64,000 nt of DNA from JBCCOW01 sp039025855 (GTDB lineage Bacteria; Planctomycetota; Phycisphaerae; Phycisphaerales; Phycisphaeraceae), in contig JBCCNL010000009.1 in NCBI GenBank assembly GCA_039025855.1, positions 30,562 through 94,561 of the forward strand, given 5' to 3'. Positions 9,637-18,238 of this stretch are shown here, piece by piece; the first letter of the stretch is position 1, and every line of letters begins with the position of its first letter. Both the position numbers and the translations under genes were made by a program. The notes beneath the pieces are model-generated. The model saw only the letters and a program-made list of their open reading frames with translations, was not told the origin of the DNA and did no database searches.

Positions 9637-11085
9637 TCACCGCGAACGCGGCGGCAGCTTCGCCTCCAACTGATCCACGAACCGGTCCGTCAACTCCGGT
9701 TCCGCTTCGGCCAGGTTGCGTGTCTCCGCCGCCCCGGTCGTGTGGTCATACAGCTCTCGGCGGCCGTTGTTGTGCAACACCAAGCGGTGCGTGTCGGTCC
9801 GCAGCGTCCGTCCCATATGGTGGTAGCTCACCGCCGTATGGCCCGGTGTCTCAGGAGCGTTCAAGATTGCCCGAAGCGAAACGCCCTGCGCAAAGGTCGG
9901 CTCGGGCAGCCCCGCCAAGTCGCTGAGCGTCGGGAACAGGTCGATCGTCTCCACCACCGCATCCGTCGCCACACCGGGCTCCGGCATCCCGGGCTGCACC
10001 ACAATCAGCGGCGAACGCAGCGACTCCTCGAACAGCGTGTGCTTACCCCACACCGCGTGCTCGCCGAGGTGAAAGCCGTGATCGCCCCACAGCACGATGA
10101 TGGTGTGGTCTGCCGCGCCGCTCGCCTCGAGCCGATCGATCACGCGTCCCACCAACGCATCGACGTAGGTCACGCAGGCCGCGTAGTGCCGGCGGACCGC
10201 GTCGGCGAAGTCGGCGTCTTCGTTCGGGTCGCGGTCCCACAGGAAGTAGCGCTTGAACTCCCCCGAGCCGTGCCAGGTCGAAACGCCGGTCGGCCTCGTC
10301 GGGTGCGGGATCGGCGGCAGCTCCACGCCCAAGTAAGGCTCCATGTATTTCGCCGGCGCCCCGAAGGGCAAATGCGGCCGAATGAAACCAACCGCCAGGA
10401 AGAACTGCTTGTCCTCATCGGCTGCCAGCACATCAAGCTGCCGCAGCGCCTCGTCGGCGATCAGCCCGTCGGGGTAGATCGTGTCGTCGCCCGGCGTGGA
10501 CTGGTAGACGTGCATCGTGCCGGGCTTCTTGCGCACTTCGCCATTGGCCAGGCCGTGCATCGCGCCGACCGGGGTCTTCCACGCGCCCGCCGGCATCAGG
10601 TGTCGGTCCCACGACTCGGGCATCTCGAGCCGATCGTCCTGATTCCAGCCGGGCCCCATCCGCCCGCCCGGGTAGTGCGAGACCTTCCCGACCGACACGG
10701 TCGTGTACCCGTGCTGACGGAACCACCCGGGCATCGACGGCGGCACACCCGCAGGGTCCGCGATCAGCCGACGGCCGCGCCCCGCCAAGGCCCCATTCCC
10801 CGTCGGGCCATAGAGCCCGGTGAGCATCGCGTAGCGGGACGCGCCACACGTCGGGGCCTGCACGTAATGCCGATTGAACTGCCGACCCCGCGACGCCAGA
10901 CGATCGATGTGCGGCGACTGGATGTAACCCTTCCCGTAACTCCCCAGCTCGGGGCGCAGGTCATCGATACAGATCAGCAGCACGTTCGGCCGAGACGGTG
11001 CCGACGGCTCAGCCAATACGCCGTGGCCCAACACCAAGAGCGATACAAGACCCGCGATCCATCCTGTCCGGTTCGATAGACGCAT
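9637..11085 (-). CDS. Secreted type I sulfatase (iduronate-2-sulfatase-like)
   Basis: A signal peptide (residues 1-25, hydrophobic core AGLVSLLVLG, cleavage near VLAEP) precedes an alkaline-phosphatase-fold sulfatase. Asp41-Asp42 (LICIDDLRP) bind Ca2+. Cys80 in CGASR is the predicted formylglycine residue (C-x-A-x-R), which needs an FGE maturase encoded elsewhere. Later motifs include WGDHGFHLGEHAVWGKHT. At 482 aa it has the usual length and the PTCGASRYAMLTG form typical of iduronate-2-sulfatase-like planctomycete enzymes. It probably removes sulfate from polysaccharides in the periplasm. It is adjacent to the sugar oxidoreductase/isomerase pair but on the opposite strand. Confidence 0.93.
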   Translation of the reverse strand: MRLSNRTGWIAGLVSLLVLGHGVLAEPSAPSRPNVLLICIDDLRPELGSYGKGYIQSPHIDRLASRGRQFNRHYVQAPTCGASRYAMLTGLYGPTGNGALAGRGRRLIADPAGVPPSMPGWFRQHGYTTVSVGKVSHYPGGRMGPGWNQDDRLEMPESWDRHLMPAGAWKTPVGAMHGLANGEVRKKPGTMHVYQSTPGDDTIYPDGLIADEALRQLDVLAADEDKQFFLAVGFIRPHLPFGAPAKYMEPYLGVELPPIPHPTRPTGVSTWHGSGEFKRYFLWDRDPNEDADFADAVRRHYAACVTYVDALVGRVIDRLEASGAADHTIIVLWGDHGFHLGEHAVWGKHTLFEESLRSPLIVVQPGMPEPGVATDAVVETIDLFPTLSDLAGLPEPTFAQGVSLRAILNAPETPGHTAVSYHHMGRTLRTDTHRLVLHNNGRRELYDHTTGAAETRNLAEAEPELTDRFVDQLEAKLPPRSR

Positions 11086-11141
11086 GAAATAGAGCCTTGA
11101 AACTAAGAGCGATCCTAAACGCTGCGTGGTGTGGTGCGGTA

Positions 11142-12362
11142 TCAGACAGCCCCGTAAACGACGTCGCCCTGAGCGACGGTCGCACGCAGCCAGCGGTCGT
11201 CCCAGTCCCAGATCAGCCGGCCGAGCGGGTCGGGATGACTCAACCAGTCGCCGGGCGGATCAAAGACGAGCAGGTCGGCCGGGGCGTCGGGCTGGAGCGT
11301 GCCGGCGTCGGACCAGCCAAGAGCCGCGGCGGAGCCGGCGGTGATGTCGTGCCAGGCTTCCGTTGAGGGGATGACCACCGAGTCGCGTCGCCAGGCGGTT
11401 TCCATCATTGCCCGGGCCACACGGGGCATCGACACGTCGTAGCCCCCGCCGATGTCGGAGCCGGGCGCGACGCGGACGCCGGCAGCGAGCAGCGCCACAC
11501 GGTCCATGTCGCCCGAACCAAGAAACGTGTTGGCGGTCGGGCAGTGCGCCGCGATCGCCCCGGCGTCGGACAGCGCCTTCCGGCCGGCATCGTCGACGTG
11601 GATGACATGCCCGAAGACCGCCCGCGGCGTCAGCAGACCCGCGTCGGCGTAGACCTGCACATACGGCTTGCCGAAGCGCCGCTCGACCTCCGCACACTCC
11701 GCGGTGTTCTCCGACAGGTGGGTCTGGATGACCGCGTCGTGCTCGGCCGCCAGTCGACCCGCCCCCTCCATCAGGTCCTGCGAACACGACAGCGCAAAGC
11801 GTGGCGTCACCGCCGCTGCGACACGCCCCGCTGCGCCATGCCGATCAAGCAGGTCCGCGGTCTGATCCAGCAGCTCCCCAGCCGGTCGCAGCAACCCGTC
11901 GGGCGCCCCCTCGTTCATCAGCACATGCCCGATCCGGGCCCGCAGCCCGCGGTCCTTGCAGAGCGACAGCGCCGCGTCCGCGGCGGCATGATGGACGGTG
12001 GAGTAGGCACCGATACCGACCGTGCCGACCGACAGCAGCCGATCGATCACCCCCGTGAGGTCGGCGCGGGCGCGATCGGTATCGGCCCAGCGCATCTCGG
12101 CCGGGAACGTGACCTCGGCCAGCCAATCGAGCAGCGGCCGGCCGTGCGCCCCCACGATGGGGAACTGCGGCAGGTGGACATGCGCATCGGTGAACGCCGG
12201 GGAGATGAGCGGCGCACCCGGCACCAGCCCGCCAAGCGCAGCGGGTTCATCGATCTCCACCGAGGCGATACGCCCGTCGCTGAGCGTGACCCATCCACTG
12301 CCGAGGGTGACAGCTGCGGGGTTCGCGGGGTCGGGCAGGATCAGGGCACCAGCGAGCTGCAT
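11142..12362 (-). CDS. guaD: Guanine deaminase-like amidohydrolase
   Basis: This is a 406-aa amidohydrolase-superfamily metal hydrolase. The first metal motif is His61-x-His63 in FTDAHVHLPQFP. TPRFALSCS, QTHLSEN, AHCPTANTFLGSG and GSDIGGGYDVSM correspond closely to guanine deaminase signatures, which separate it from generic cytosine or chlorohydrolase members. It would convert guanine to xanthine plus ammonia in the cytosol. It reads as a single gene with no purine-catabolism partners adjacent. It could act on another purine or pterin, but the combined motifs favour guanine. Confidence 0.82.
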   Translation of the reverse strand: MQLAGALILPDPANPAAVTLGSGWVTLSDGRIASVEIDEPAALGGLVPGAPLISPAFTDAHVHLPQFPIVGAHGRPLLDWLAEVTFPAEMRWADTDRARADLTGVIDRLLSVGTVGIGAYSTVHHAAADAALSLCKDRGLRARIGHVLMNEGAPDGLLRPAGELLDQTADLLDRHGAAGRVAAAVTPRFALSCSQDLMEGAGRLAAEHDAVIQTHLSENTAECAEVERRFGKPYVQVYADAGLLTPRAVFGHVIHVDDAGRKALSDAGAIAAHCPTANTFLGSGDMDRVALLAAGVRVAPGSDIGGGYDVSMPRVARAMMETAWRRDSVVIPSTEAWHDITAGSAAALGWSDAGTLQPDAPADLLVFDPPGDWLSHPDPLGRLIWDWDDRWLRATVAQGDVVYGAV

Positions 12363-12408
12363 CCCTAGAGCTTACGGGCTCCGCGATGCCGGCCTGACGG
12401 ACACCCCC

Positions 12409-12446
12409 CAAAAGAAAGCCCCAGCCGCACGCTTGCGACCGGGGCT
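12409..12446 (-). terminator. Rho-independent terminator after tRNA-Asn
   Basis: On the minus strand AGCCCC (12441-12446) pairs with GGGGCT (12417-12422). Inner pairing is possible, and a U-rich tract (TTTCTTTT) follows. It lies directly 3' of tRNA-Asn. Confidence 0.7.
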
Positions 12447-12450
12447 GAAG

Positions 12451-12523
12451 CTCCCCGAGCTGGACTCGAACCAGCGACAGGGTGATTAACAGTCACCTGC
12501 TCTACCAACTGAGCTATCGGGGA
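12451..12523 (-). tRNA. tRNA-Asn (anticodon GTT)
   Basis: The 73-nt cloverleaf has a TCCCCGA/TCGGGGA acceptor stem, a D-arm AGCTCAGTTGGTAGAGC, an anticodon stem GGTGA/TCACC around loop CTGTTAA (anticodon GTT), a T-arm with GGTTCGAGTCC, and discriminator G. The 3' CCA is not encoded, so it must be added after transcription. Confidence 0.97.
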
Positions 12524-12678
12524 ATAGCTGCAGAAAGTCTATCCGCTGCAGGGGGGGCGTCAAGGTCATCGGGCCCGGGCTGCTAGGGTGTCGGGGACCA
12601 CCGGTGCACGGACGATCGGCGGAATCCGGGCAGACCGGCCCGACGAACAACACCGTAATCCCAGACTGGAGCATCACC

Positions 12679-13797
12679 ATGACGGCAGGCAGGACACATC
12701 GGCGGGGCTGGAGGCGGTGGACGGGCGTCGGGCTGGGCGTCCTCACCCTCGCTGGGCTGACCACAACGCCGGCCTCTGGGGCAGTCGGCCCCGGCATGAT
12801 GGTCCTCTCCACGCTCTCCCCCGGCGGCGCGGGCAACGGGGCGTTCCGTGCCGGCGTCTTCGGGCTCCAGAGCGATGCGCAACGCACCGGTGAAGACGTC
12901 GGCGTCACCGTCTTCGAGCTCGTCGGCTGGACACGGGCCTCTAGCAACCGCGGCAGCTCCCTCGGACGCGGACCCGCCTTGGGCCAGCCCGTGTCCGACG
13001 GCTTCGACCCATCGAACTGGACCGTCGGCGTCCTCACCAAACAGGTCTGGGCCAGCGGGGGCGACAACGCCGGCGTGCCAAGGCGCATCGTCGATCAGCA
13101 GGTCTCGGTCGGGGCCCGGCTCGGCGTGCTCGACCTCGACAACTGGGGCCGATGGGACTGGGGCGCTACCGCCGGCTTCGGCTACGCCGGCGACACGCCG
13201 TACGCCGGCGGCGAAGCGTTCTACGGCACCGGCTCGCTCTGGGCCGGCACCCAAATCGACCCCGAGTCCGCCCTCTTCGTCTTCGTCGAATACAACGGCA
13301 ACCGCACCATCTTCCCCGACGTGCCCCTGCCCGGATTCCTCTACCGCCGACAGCTCCGCGAGAACCTCGCCGTCTCCCTCGGCTTCCCCTTCGTCTCCGC
13401 CACCTGGACGCCCAACGACCGCTTTACCCTCCGCGCCCGTGTCGCCGTCTCCCTCGCCACCGACTTCGACGCCAGCTACCGCCTCGACGGCGGCTGGTCC
13501 GCCTTCGCCCGGTACTACACCGACAGCATCGCCGGCGACATCGACGGCGGCACCGACAACCGCCGCGTCTTCTTCGAGCAGCAACGCCTCGAACTCGGCA
13601 TGCGACGACGCCTGAGCTTCAACAACCCCGCCGCCGCCACCCAACCCGGACCCGGCAACGCCTGGGAGATCGAAGCCGCCGTCGGCTGGGCCTTCGACCT
13701 CGCCTATGACACCGGCTTCGACACCCGCGACCTCGCCGGCGTCGCCGACCTCGACGACGCCCTCTACCTCCGCATCGGGCTCAGCCACAGCTTCTAA
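12679..13797 (+). CDS. Secreted outer-membrane beta-barrel-like protein
   Basis: I chose the ATG with GGAG 7-8 bp upstream; it gives 372 aa with an Arg-rich signal peptide (RTHRRGWRRWTGVGLGVL) cleaved near TPASGA. The frame is open further upstream but that part is not signal-like. The rest alternates aromatic and polar residues in strand-like blocks (LGVLDLDNWGRWDWGATAGF, GTGSLWAGTQIDPESALFVF) and ends SHSF, a C-terminal Phe typical of proteins recognised by the BAM complex. It resembles DUF3187-like or transporter-type outer-membrane barrels, but I do not recognise a specific family. It follows tRNA-Asn divergently and precedes rpe. Confidence 0.8.
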   Translation: MTAGRTHRRGWRRWTGVGLGVLTLAGLTTTPASGAVGPGMMVLSTLSPGGAGNGAFRAGVFGLQSDAQRTGEDVGVTVFELVGWTRASSNRGSSLGRGPALGQPVSDGFDPSNWTVGVLTKQVWASGGDNAGVPRRIVDQQVSVGARLGVLDLDNWGRWDWGATAGFGYAGDTPYAGGEAFYGTGSLWAGTQIDPESALFVFVEYNGNRTIFPDVPLPGFLYRRQLRENLAVSLGFPFVSATWTPNDRFTLRARVAVSLATDFDASYRLDGGWSAFARYYTDSIAGDIDGGTDNRRVFFEQQRLELGMRRRLSFNNPAAATQPGPGNAWEIEAAVGWAFDLAYDTGFDTRDLAGVADLDDALYLRIGLSHSF

Positions 13798-13850
13798 AAC
13801 GCCCAGCCCGTTAGCATGCGTCCCGCTCGTACCCCGCACCGGAGACCGCC

Positions 13851-14552
13851 ATGCTCGACCTCACCGCCGCCCCCGCCCACCCGCTGGTCTCGGTATCGGT
13901 CCTCTCCGCCGACTTCGGCGCCATGGCCAACGACTGCCGCGACGTCCTCGAACGCGGCGCCGACCTCCTCCACATCGACGTCATGGACGGCCACTTCGCC
14001 GGCAACCTCACCATGGGCCCCGATATGGTCAAAGGCATCCGCCGCCACGAGCCCGACGTGTTCCTCGATGTCCACCTCATGGTCGACCGCCCCGACCTCT
14101 TCGTCGAGCCCTTCGCCGACGCCGGCGCAAACCACATCACGTTCCACCTCGAGGTCTGCGACCCCGTCCGCGCCCGGCACGTCGACGCCGACGCCCTCAT
14201 CGAACGCATCCACGCCGCCGGCATGACCGCCGGCATGGCCATCAACCCCTTCACCACCCCCGACGGCCTCGCCCCCTACCTCGACCGACTCGCCATGACC
14301 CTCGTCATGAGCGTCCACCCCGGGAAGTCCGGCCAGAAGTTCCTCCCCTTCGTCCTCGACAAGACCCGCTGGCTCCACCAACACACCGGACCCGGCACCC
14401 GCATCGAGATGGACGGCGGCGTCGCCCCCGACACCTGTGACGACGTGGCCGCCGCCGGATGCGACGTTATGGTCACCGCCTCGGCCCTCTTCGGCAGCTC
14501 CGACCGATCCGCCGTCCTGGATCGCCTCCACGCCGCAAAACTCCCCGCCTGA
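13851..14552 (+). CDS. rpe: Ribulose-phosphate 3-epimerase
   Basis: This 233-aa TIM-barrel enzyme interconverts ribulose 5-phosphate and xylulose 5-phosphate in the pentose phosphate pathway. Diagnostic motifs are VSVLSADFGAMAND, the metal-binding HIDVMDGHFAGN, FLDVHLMV, SVHPGKSGQKF and the phosphate-binding MDGGVAPDT...GCDVMVTASALFGS. GGAG lies about 8 bp before the chosen ATG. It is a stand-alone gene between the barrel protein and tRNA-Gln. Length and motifs are normal for the family. Confidence 0.96.
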   Translation: MLDLTAAPAHPLVSVSVLSADFGAMANDCRDVLERGADLLHIDVMDGHFAGNLTMGPDMVKGIRRHEPDVFLDVHLMVDRPDLFVEPFADAGANHITFHLEVCDPVRARHVDADALIERIHAAGMTAGMAINPFTTPDGLAPYLDRLAMTLVMSVHPGKSGQKFLPFVLDKTRWLHQHTGPGTRIEMDGGVAPDTCDDVAAAGCDVMVTASALFGSSDRSAVLDRLHAAKLPA

Positions 14553-14625
14553 CCGCTAAACTCAATCGCTGCGACCGCGAGCTTTCACGCCCTGCCCCCG
14601 GCGTCTATGATGCCCCGCTCACACC

Positions 14626-14697
14626 TGTCCCTTGGTGTAATTGGTAGCACGACTGGTTCTGGTCCAGTTAGTCGGGGTTCAAGTCCCTGAGGGACAA
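14626..14697 (+). tRNA. tRNA-Gln (anticodon CTG)
   Basis: The 72-nt cloverleaf has acceptor TGTCCCT/AGGGACA, an anticodon stem ACTGG/CCAGT with loop TTCTGGT (anticodon CTG), a T-arm with GGGTTCAAGTCCC, and discriminator A. CCA is not encoded. The U1-A72 pair fits tRNA-Gln. Confidence 0.97.
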
Positions 14698-14712
14698 TCC
14701 AAACTTCCCACC

Positions 14713-14741
14713 AGGCCGCACTCACCCGTGCGGCCTGTTTC
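14713..14741 (+). terminator. Terminator after tRNA-Gln
   Basis: A 9-bp perfect stem AGGCCGCAC/GTGCGGCCT with a 6-nt loop is followed by a short GTTTCG tract, 15 bp after the tRNA. Confidence 0.65.
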
Positions 14742-14756
14742 GTGGGTACCTCATGA

Positions 14757-14782
14757 AGCGAGCCGGGGCGTGTCGCCCCGGC
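14757..14782. repeat. GC-rich hairpin repeat, copy 1 (GCGAGCCGGGG class)
   Basis: GCCGGGGCG-TGT-CGCCCCGGC (14762-14782) is a perfect 9-bp hairpin preceded by AGCGA. An enlarged version with the same AGCGAGCCGGGG lead and GGCGTGTCGCCCCGGC end occurs near 32.1 kb, so this is a dispersed element and not a terminator (no T tract). Confidence 0.6.
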
Positions 14783-14819
14783 CTCCCGCCGAACGCTGCG
14801 CCCGTACGATGGCCACAAC

Positions 14820-15647
14820 ATGCCGCTCGCCGCCCCACTGCCCGTGATCCTCTTGACGCTGGCCATCGCCTCACCCCTCACCGCCTGCAACCCCGCACCC
14901 TCCAGCAACAACACACCGCCCCCCCTCCTCCTCGCCGCGTCCAGCACCACCGACGCCATCGACGCCCTCCTCAGCGACCTCCTCACCGAACCCCTCGCCG
15001 TCAGCCACGCCGGCTCCAACACCCTCTCGACCCAGGTCCTCGCCGGCGTCGCCGCCGGCCGCGGCGGCGTCCTCCTCATCGCCGACCCCCGCTGGGCCGA
15101 CGTCGTCGCCGACGCCGGCTGGGCCGCCGACCGCGTCGCGCTGCTCGCCAACTCCCTCGTCCTTATCACACCGGCTAACCCCGAAGCCCACGGTTTCCAA
15201 CCGTGGGCCACCCCGCCCACCACGTCCGACCCCCGACCCCTCGCCCTCGCCGGCGAAGCCGTCCCCGCCGGCCGATACGCCGACCAGGCCCTCCAACACC
15301 CCACCCAACGAAGCGACCCCGCACTCACCCCCCTCCACAACCGCCGCGTCATCCGCGGCCAGCACGCCCGCTCCGTCCTCGCCTACGTCGCCTCCGGCGA
15401 GGCCGCCGCCGGCGTCGTCTACGCCACCGACGCCCGCGCCACCGACGCCGTCCGCATCGCCCACCGCTTCCCGCCCCACACCCACGACCCCATCACCTAC
15501 ACCCTCGTTCTCCTCCGCCCCGCACCCCACCAACCCCCCACCCCCCAAAGCCAACAGCTCTTCAACACCCTCCAATCCCCCGCCGCCCTCGACCGCTTCA
15601 CCGCCCTCGGCTTCCGACCGCTCCCCCAATCGGAGCCGGCCCCATGA
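14820..15647 (+). CDS. modA: ModA-like molybdate-type substrate-binding lipoprotein
   Basis: The protein opens with a lipoprotein signal ending in the lipobox LTAC (Cys23), so it is anchored in the membrane facing the periplasm. The mature part is a type II periplasmic binding fold: LLLAASSTTDAIDALL near the N-terminus, ADRVALLANSLVLITP in the middle and SGEAAAGVVYATDA near the C-terminus, as in ModA. It is 275 aa and overlaps modB by 4 bp (ATGA). Molybdate or tungstate is the likely ligand, but sulfate-like anions are possible. A REP-like hairpin is translated within it (NPEAHGFQPWATPP). Confidence 0.8.
   Translation: MPLAAPLPVILLTLAIASPLTACNPAPSSNNTPPPLLLAASSTTDAIDALLSDLLTEPLAVSHAGSNTLSTQVLAGVAAGRGGVLLIADPRWADVVADAGWAADRVALLANSLVLITPANPEAHGFQPWATPPTTSDPRPLALAGEAVPAGRYADQALQHPTQRSDPALTPLHNRRVIRGQHARSVLAYVASGEAAAGVVYATDARATDAVRIAHRFPPHTHDPITYTLVLLRPAPHQPPTPQSQQLFNTLQSPAALDRFTALGFRPLPQSEPAP
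15185..15208. repeat. REP-like hairpin inside modA coding sequence
   Basis: GCCCACGGTT-TCC-AACCGTGGGC is a perfect 10-bp stem preceded by AA. It follows the same AAGCCC...GGGC plan as the intergenic hairpins near 22.05 and 26.29 kb, but it is read as codons here. Confidence 0.6.
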
Positions 15648-16351
15648 TGTCCATCACCGAACCCGAGTGGCAGGCCATCACCCTCAGCCTCCGCGTCGCC
15701 GCCCTCGCCGTCGCCCTCAGCCTCCCCCTCGCCATCGCCGTCGGCTACTGGCTCGCCCACCGACGCTTCTGGGGCAAGGTCTTCGTCGAAACCCTCGTCA
15801 ACCTCCCCCTCGTCCTCCCCCCCGTCGTCACCGGCTACCTCCTGCTCGTCCTCTTCGGCAGCCAAGGCGTCCTCGGCCGATTCCTCGACCACACCCTCGG
15901 CCTCCGCCTCGTCTTCGACTGGAAAGGCGCCGCCCTCGCCTCCGCCGTCGTCGGCTTCCCCCTCATGGTCCGCTCCATCCGGCTCGGCTTCGCCGCCGTC
16001 GACCCCCACCTCGAAAACGCCGCCAAAACCCTCGGCGCCCCGCCGCTCCGCGTCTTCTTCCGCGTCTCCCTCCCCCTCGCCTGGCCCGGCGTCCTCGCCG
16101 GTGCCGTCCTCGGCTTCGCCCGCTCCCTCGGCGAGTTCGGCGCCACCCTCATGATCGCCGGCTCCATCGCCGGCGAAACCCGGACCATCCCCCTCTTCGT
16201 CTACCACCTCCTCGAATCCCCCGACGGCCCCGCCGCCGCACGACGCATCATCGTCCTCTCCATCCTCATCGCCGCCGCCGCACTCCTCCTCTCCGAACTC
16301 ATCGAACGCAAAACCACCCGCCACCGCGACCCCCGATCCAGCCCCTCATAA
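15644..16351 (+). CDS. modB: ModB-like ABC transporter permease
   Basis: Translation is placed at the ATG overlapping the modA stop, giving 235 aa; the frame stays open far upstream but reads Arg/Pro-rich non-protein. About five membrane segments are visible (ITLSLRVAALAVALSLPLAI, LVNLPLVLPPVVTGYLLLVL and others). The EAA loop that contacts the ATPase is ENAAKTLGAPPLRVFFRVSL. ARSLGEFGATLMIAGSI is the ModB/CysT C-terminal signature. No ATPase gene (modC) follows: the next gene is convergent and overlaps by 6 bp, so the transporter needs an ATPase from elsewhere. Confidence 0.87.
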   Translation: MMSITEPEWQAITLSLRVAALAVALSLPLAIAVGYWLAHRRFWGKVFVETLVNLPLVLPPVVTGYLLLVLFGSQGVLGRFLDHTLGLRLVFDWKGAALASAVVGFPLMVRSIRLGFAAVDPHLENAAKTLGAPPLRVFFRVSLPLAWPGVLAGAVLGFARSLGEFGATLMIAGSIAGETRTIPLFVYHLLESPDGPAAARRIIVLSILIAAAALLLSELIERKTTRHRDPRSSPS

Positions 16352-17467
16352 CGGCGCACGCATCACGTACCAGTTGTTCTGAATATCGTGCGGCAGCGTC
16401 TCGATCCGCAGGTCCTCAAACCCCGCGTCCTCCAACATCCGCACCGCCAACTGCTCCCCCCATACGGCGCCCAGCCCCGCGCCGCCCTGCGCCAGCGACA
16501 CCGTCATGCAGTGCATCGCCGAGATCGTGTACAGGAACGGACACAGCGGGTGATCCAGGTTGCCCCCCACCCGGCTGTCCGCCCGCAGGTCCTGCATCAG
16601 GAACACGCCTCCCGGCTTCAGCGCCCGACGCACCACCCCCAACACCCCCGCCGGGTCACGCTGGTCGTGGATCACATCGAACCCCGTCACCAGATCAAAC
16701 ACCCCCTGGTCCTCAAGCGCCGACACATCATGCACCTCGAACGCCGCGTTGCGTAACCCCAAACGCTCCGCCTCTGCCCGCGCCACCCCAATCGCTTCGT
16801 CGCTCAAGTCGTAACCCACAAACCGGCTCGACGGGAACCGCGCCGCCAGCTCGCACACCGCTCGACCCGACCCACACCCGATGTCCAGCACCGTGATCCC
16901 CTCCGTCAGCCGATCCATCAGACCCGGCACCATCGGAACGATGTGCTCCTCCAACCCCGCCACCACCGTCCCCGCCGACTCCTCCGCCATCACCGCGTGG
17001 AACCGGCTGAACCGCTCGTACCCCACACCCCCGCCTTCCCGGAACGCCTCCACCACCTCCGTCTCCACCTCCGCCAGCGTCGCGATCCACTGGAACAGCG
17101 CCGCCATCCCCTCGCCCTCCCGCGACAGCACCCCCCGGTGCGCACTTGGCAACCGGTACCGATCCGACGTCGGCCCCCCGATCGCCCCCTCCTCCACCGA
17201 CTCCACCTCCACCACCCCACCCGTCGCCATCGCCCCCAACCACTCCCGTACATACCGCTCCTCCAGCCCCGCCACACCCGCCAGCTCCGCCGACGTCACC
17301 CACCGATCCCCCCGCATCGCCTCAAACAACCCCGCCCGATGCCCCACCGACAGCATCAACCCCAGCCCCGCCTCGTTGATCGTCCCCAGCAACCGATCCG
17401 CGAACCGCTCCGCCGCCGCATCTTCACCGTTCTCCATCGCCACCGACACTTGACACGCTGTACACAT
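16346..17467 (-). CDS. SAM-dependent methyltransferase with N-terminal winged helix
   Basis: The start is fixed by AAGGAG 7 bp upstream (bases 17475-17480), giving 373 aa; an open frame further upstream is ignored. Residues ~20-100 look like a winged-helix dimerisation domain (AGLFEAMRGDRWVTSAELAG). The methyltransferase fold follows with motif I VLDIGCGSGRAVCELA, the acidic end of strand 2 in FVGYDLSDEAIG, and later DLVTGFDVIHD and LKPGGVFLMQDL. It resembles Rv2258c-like class I methyltransferases of unknown substrate. It is divergent from a TetR regulator with tandem operator-like palindromes between them, so it is probably the regulated target. Confidence 0.88.
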   Translation of the reverse strand: MCTACQVSVAMENGEDAAAERFADRLLGTINEAGLGLMLSVGHRAGLFEAMRGDRWVTSAELAGVAGLEERYVREWLGAMATGGVVEVESVEEGAIGGPTSDRYRLPSAHRGVLSREGEGMAALFQWIATLAEVETEVVEAFREGGGVGYERFSRFHAVMAEESAGTVVAGLEEHIVPMVPGLMDRLTEGITVLDIGCGSGRAVCELAARFPSSRFVGYDLSDEAIGVARAEAERLGLRNAAFEVHDVSALEDQGVFDLVTGFDVIHDQRDPAGVLGVVRRALKPGGVFLMQDLRADSRVGGNLDHPLCPFLYTISAMHCMTVSLAQGGAGLGAVWGEQLAVRMLEDAGFEDLRIETLPHDIQNNWYVMRAPL

Positions 17468-17544
17468 CCGAAGTCTCCTTAACTGACCAGGGGCACCTCG
17501 CCCACGGGGGTCAAAGTGATACGGCCAAATACCCGCCGCGCGCC

Positions 17545-17581
17545 TTGACTCCGGGTCAACTTCCACTTGACTACAAGTCAA
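17545..17581. promoter_or_regulatory. Tandem TTGAC-N5-GTCAA palindromes, candidate TetR operators
   Basis: Two identical-arm palindromes, 17545-17559 and 17567-17581, are spaced 22 bp centre to centre (about two helical turns). They lie in the gap between the divergent methyltransferase and TetR genes. Inner arms also pair (GTCAA-N7-TTGAC). This is the layout expected for an autoregulated TetR operator. Confidence 0.6.
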
Positions 17582-17622
17582 CCACCACGCCCCCCCTGCC
17601 AACCGTTACCCAAAGGACCACC

Positions 17623-18231
17623 ATGTCCGAACCCACCGCCCACCAACTCTTCGCCCCCCACGAACCCGTTACCACCACCCGCGAACGCATCATCGCCGCC
17701 GCCGTCGACCTCTTCGCCGAGGAAGGCTTCCACGCCGTCGGGCTCGACCGCATCATCCAAACCGTCGGTGTCACCAAAACCACCTTCTACAACCACTTCG
17801 CCTCCAAAGACGAACTCGCCATCGCCGCCATCCAAACCCTCGAACGCTGGGAGACCCACTCCTTCATGCAGCTCATCGAAAGCCTCTCCGACGGCTCGCC
17901 CCGCTCCACCATCCTCGCCTGCTTCGACGCCCTCGACCGCTGGTTCACCGACATCGACTACCGCCGATGCCTCTTCACCAACGCCTGCATCGAGTTCCCC
18001 AACCTCCACGACCCCGTCCACCAGGCCGGCGCCGAGCACTTCGCCAACATCGTCACCTTCTTCCAGGAACACGCCGAGGCCGCAAACGCCGACGACCCCG
18101 AAGCCGTCGCCCATCAGCTCGAACTCCTTATCGCCGGCGCGATGACCATCCGCACCGCCACCGGCGACCCCCACACTGCCGCCCGCGCCCGACCCCTCGC
18201 CGAAGCCCTCCTCAACACCGCACTGCCCTGA
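17623..18231 (+). CDS. TetR/AcrR family transcriptional regulator
   Basis: The start chosen has AAAGGA 6 bp upstream, giving 202 aa. The N-terminal HTH reads RERIIAAAVDLFAEEGFHAV then VGVTKTTFYNHFASKDEL, the TetR_N signature; the rest is a helical ligand-binding domain resembling TetR_C regulators that respond to small hydrophobic molecules. It is divergent from the methyltransferase and probably represses it and itself through the tandem palindromes upstream. It converges on the PcfJ-like gene with a 7-bp gap. Confidence 0.92.
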   Translation: MSEPTAHQLFAPHEPVTTTRERIIAAAVDLFAEEGFHAVGLDRIIQTVGVTKTTFYNHFASKDELAIAAIQTLERWETHSFMQLIESLSDGSPRSTILACFDALDRWFTDIDYRRCLFTNACIEFPNLHDPVHQAGAEHFANIVTFFQEHAEAANADDPEAVAHQLELLIAGAMTIRTATGDPHTAARARPLAEALLNTALP

Positions 18232-18238
18232 AACCCCA

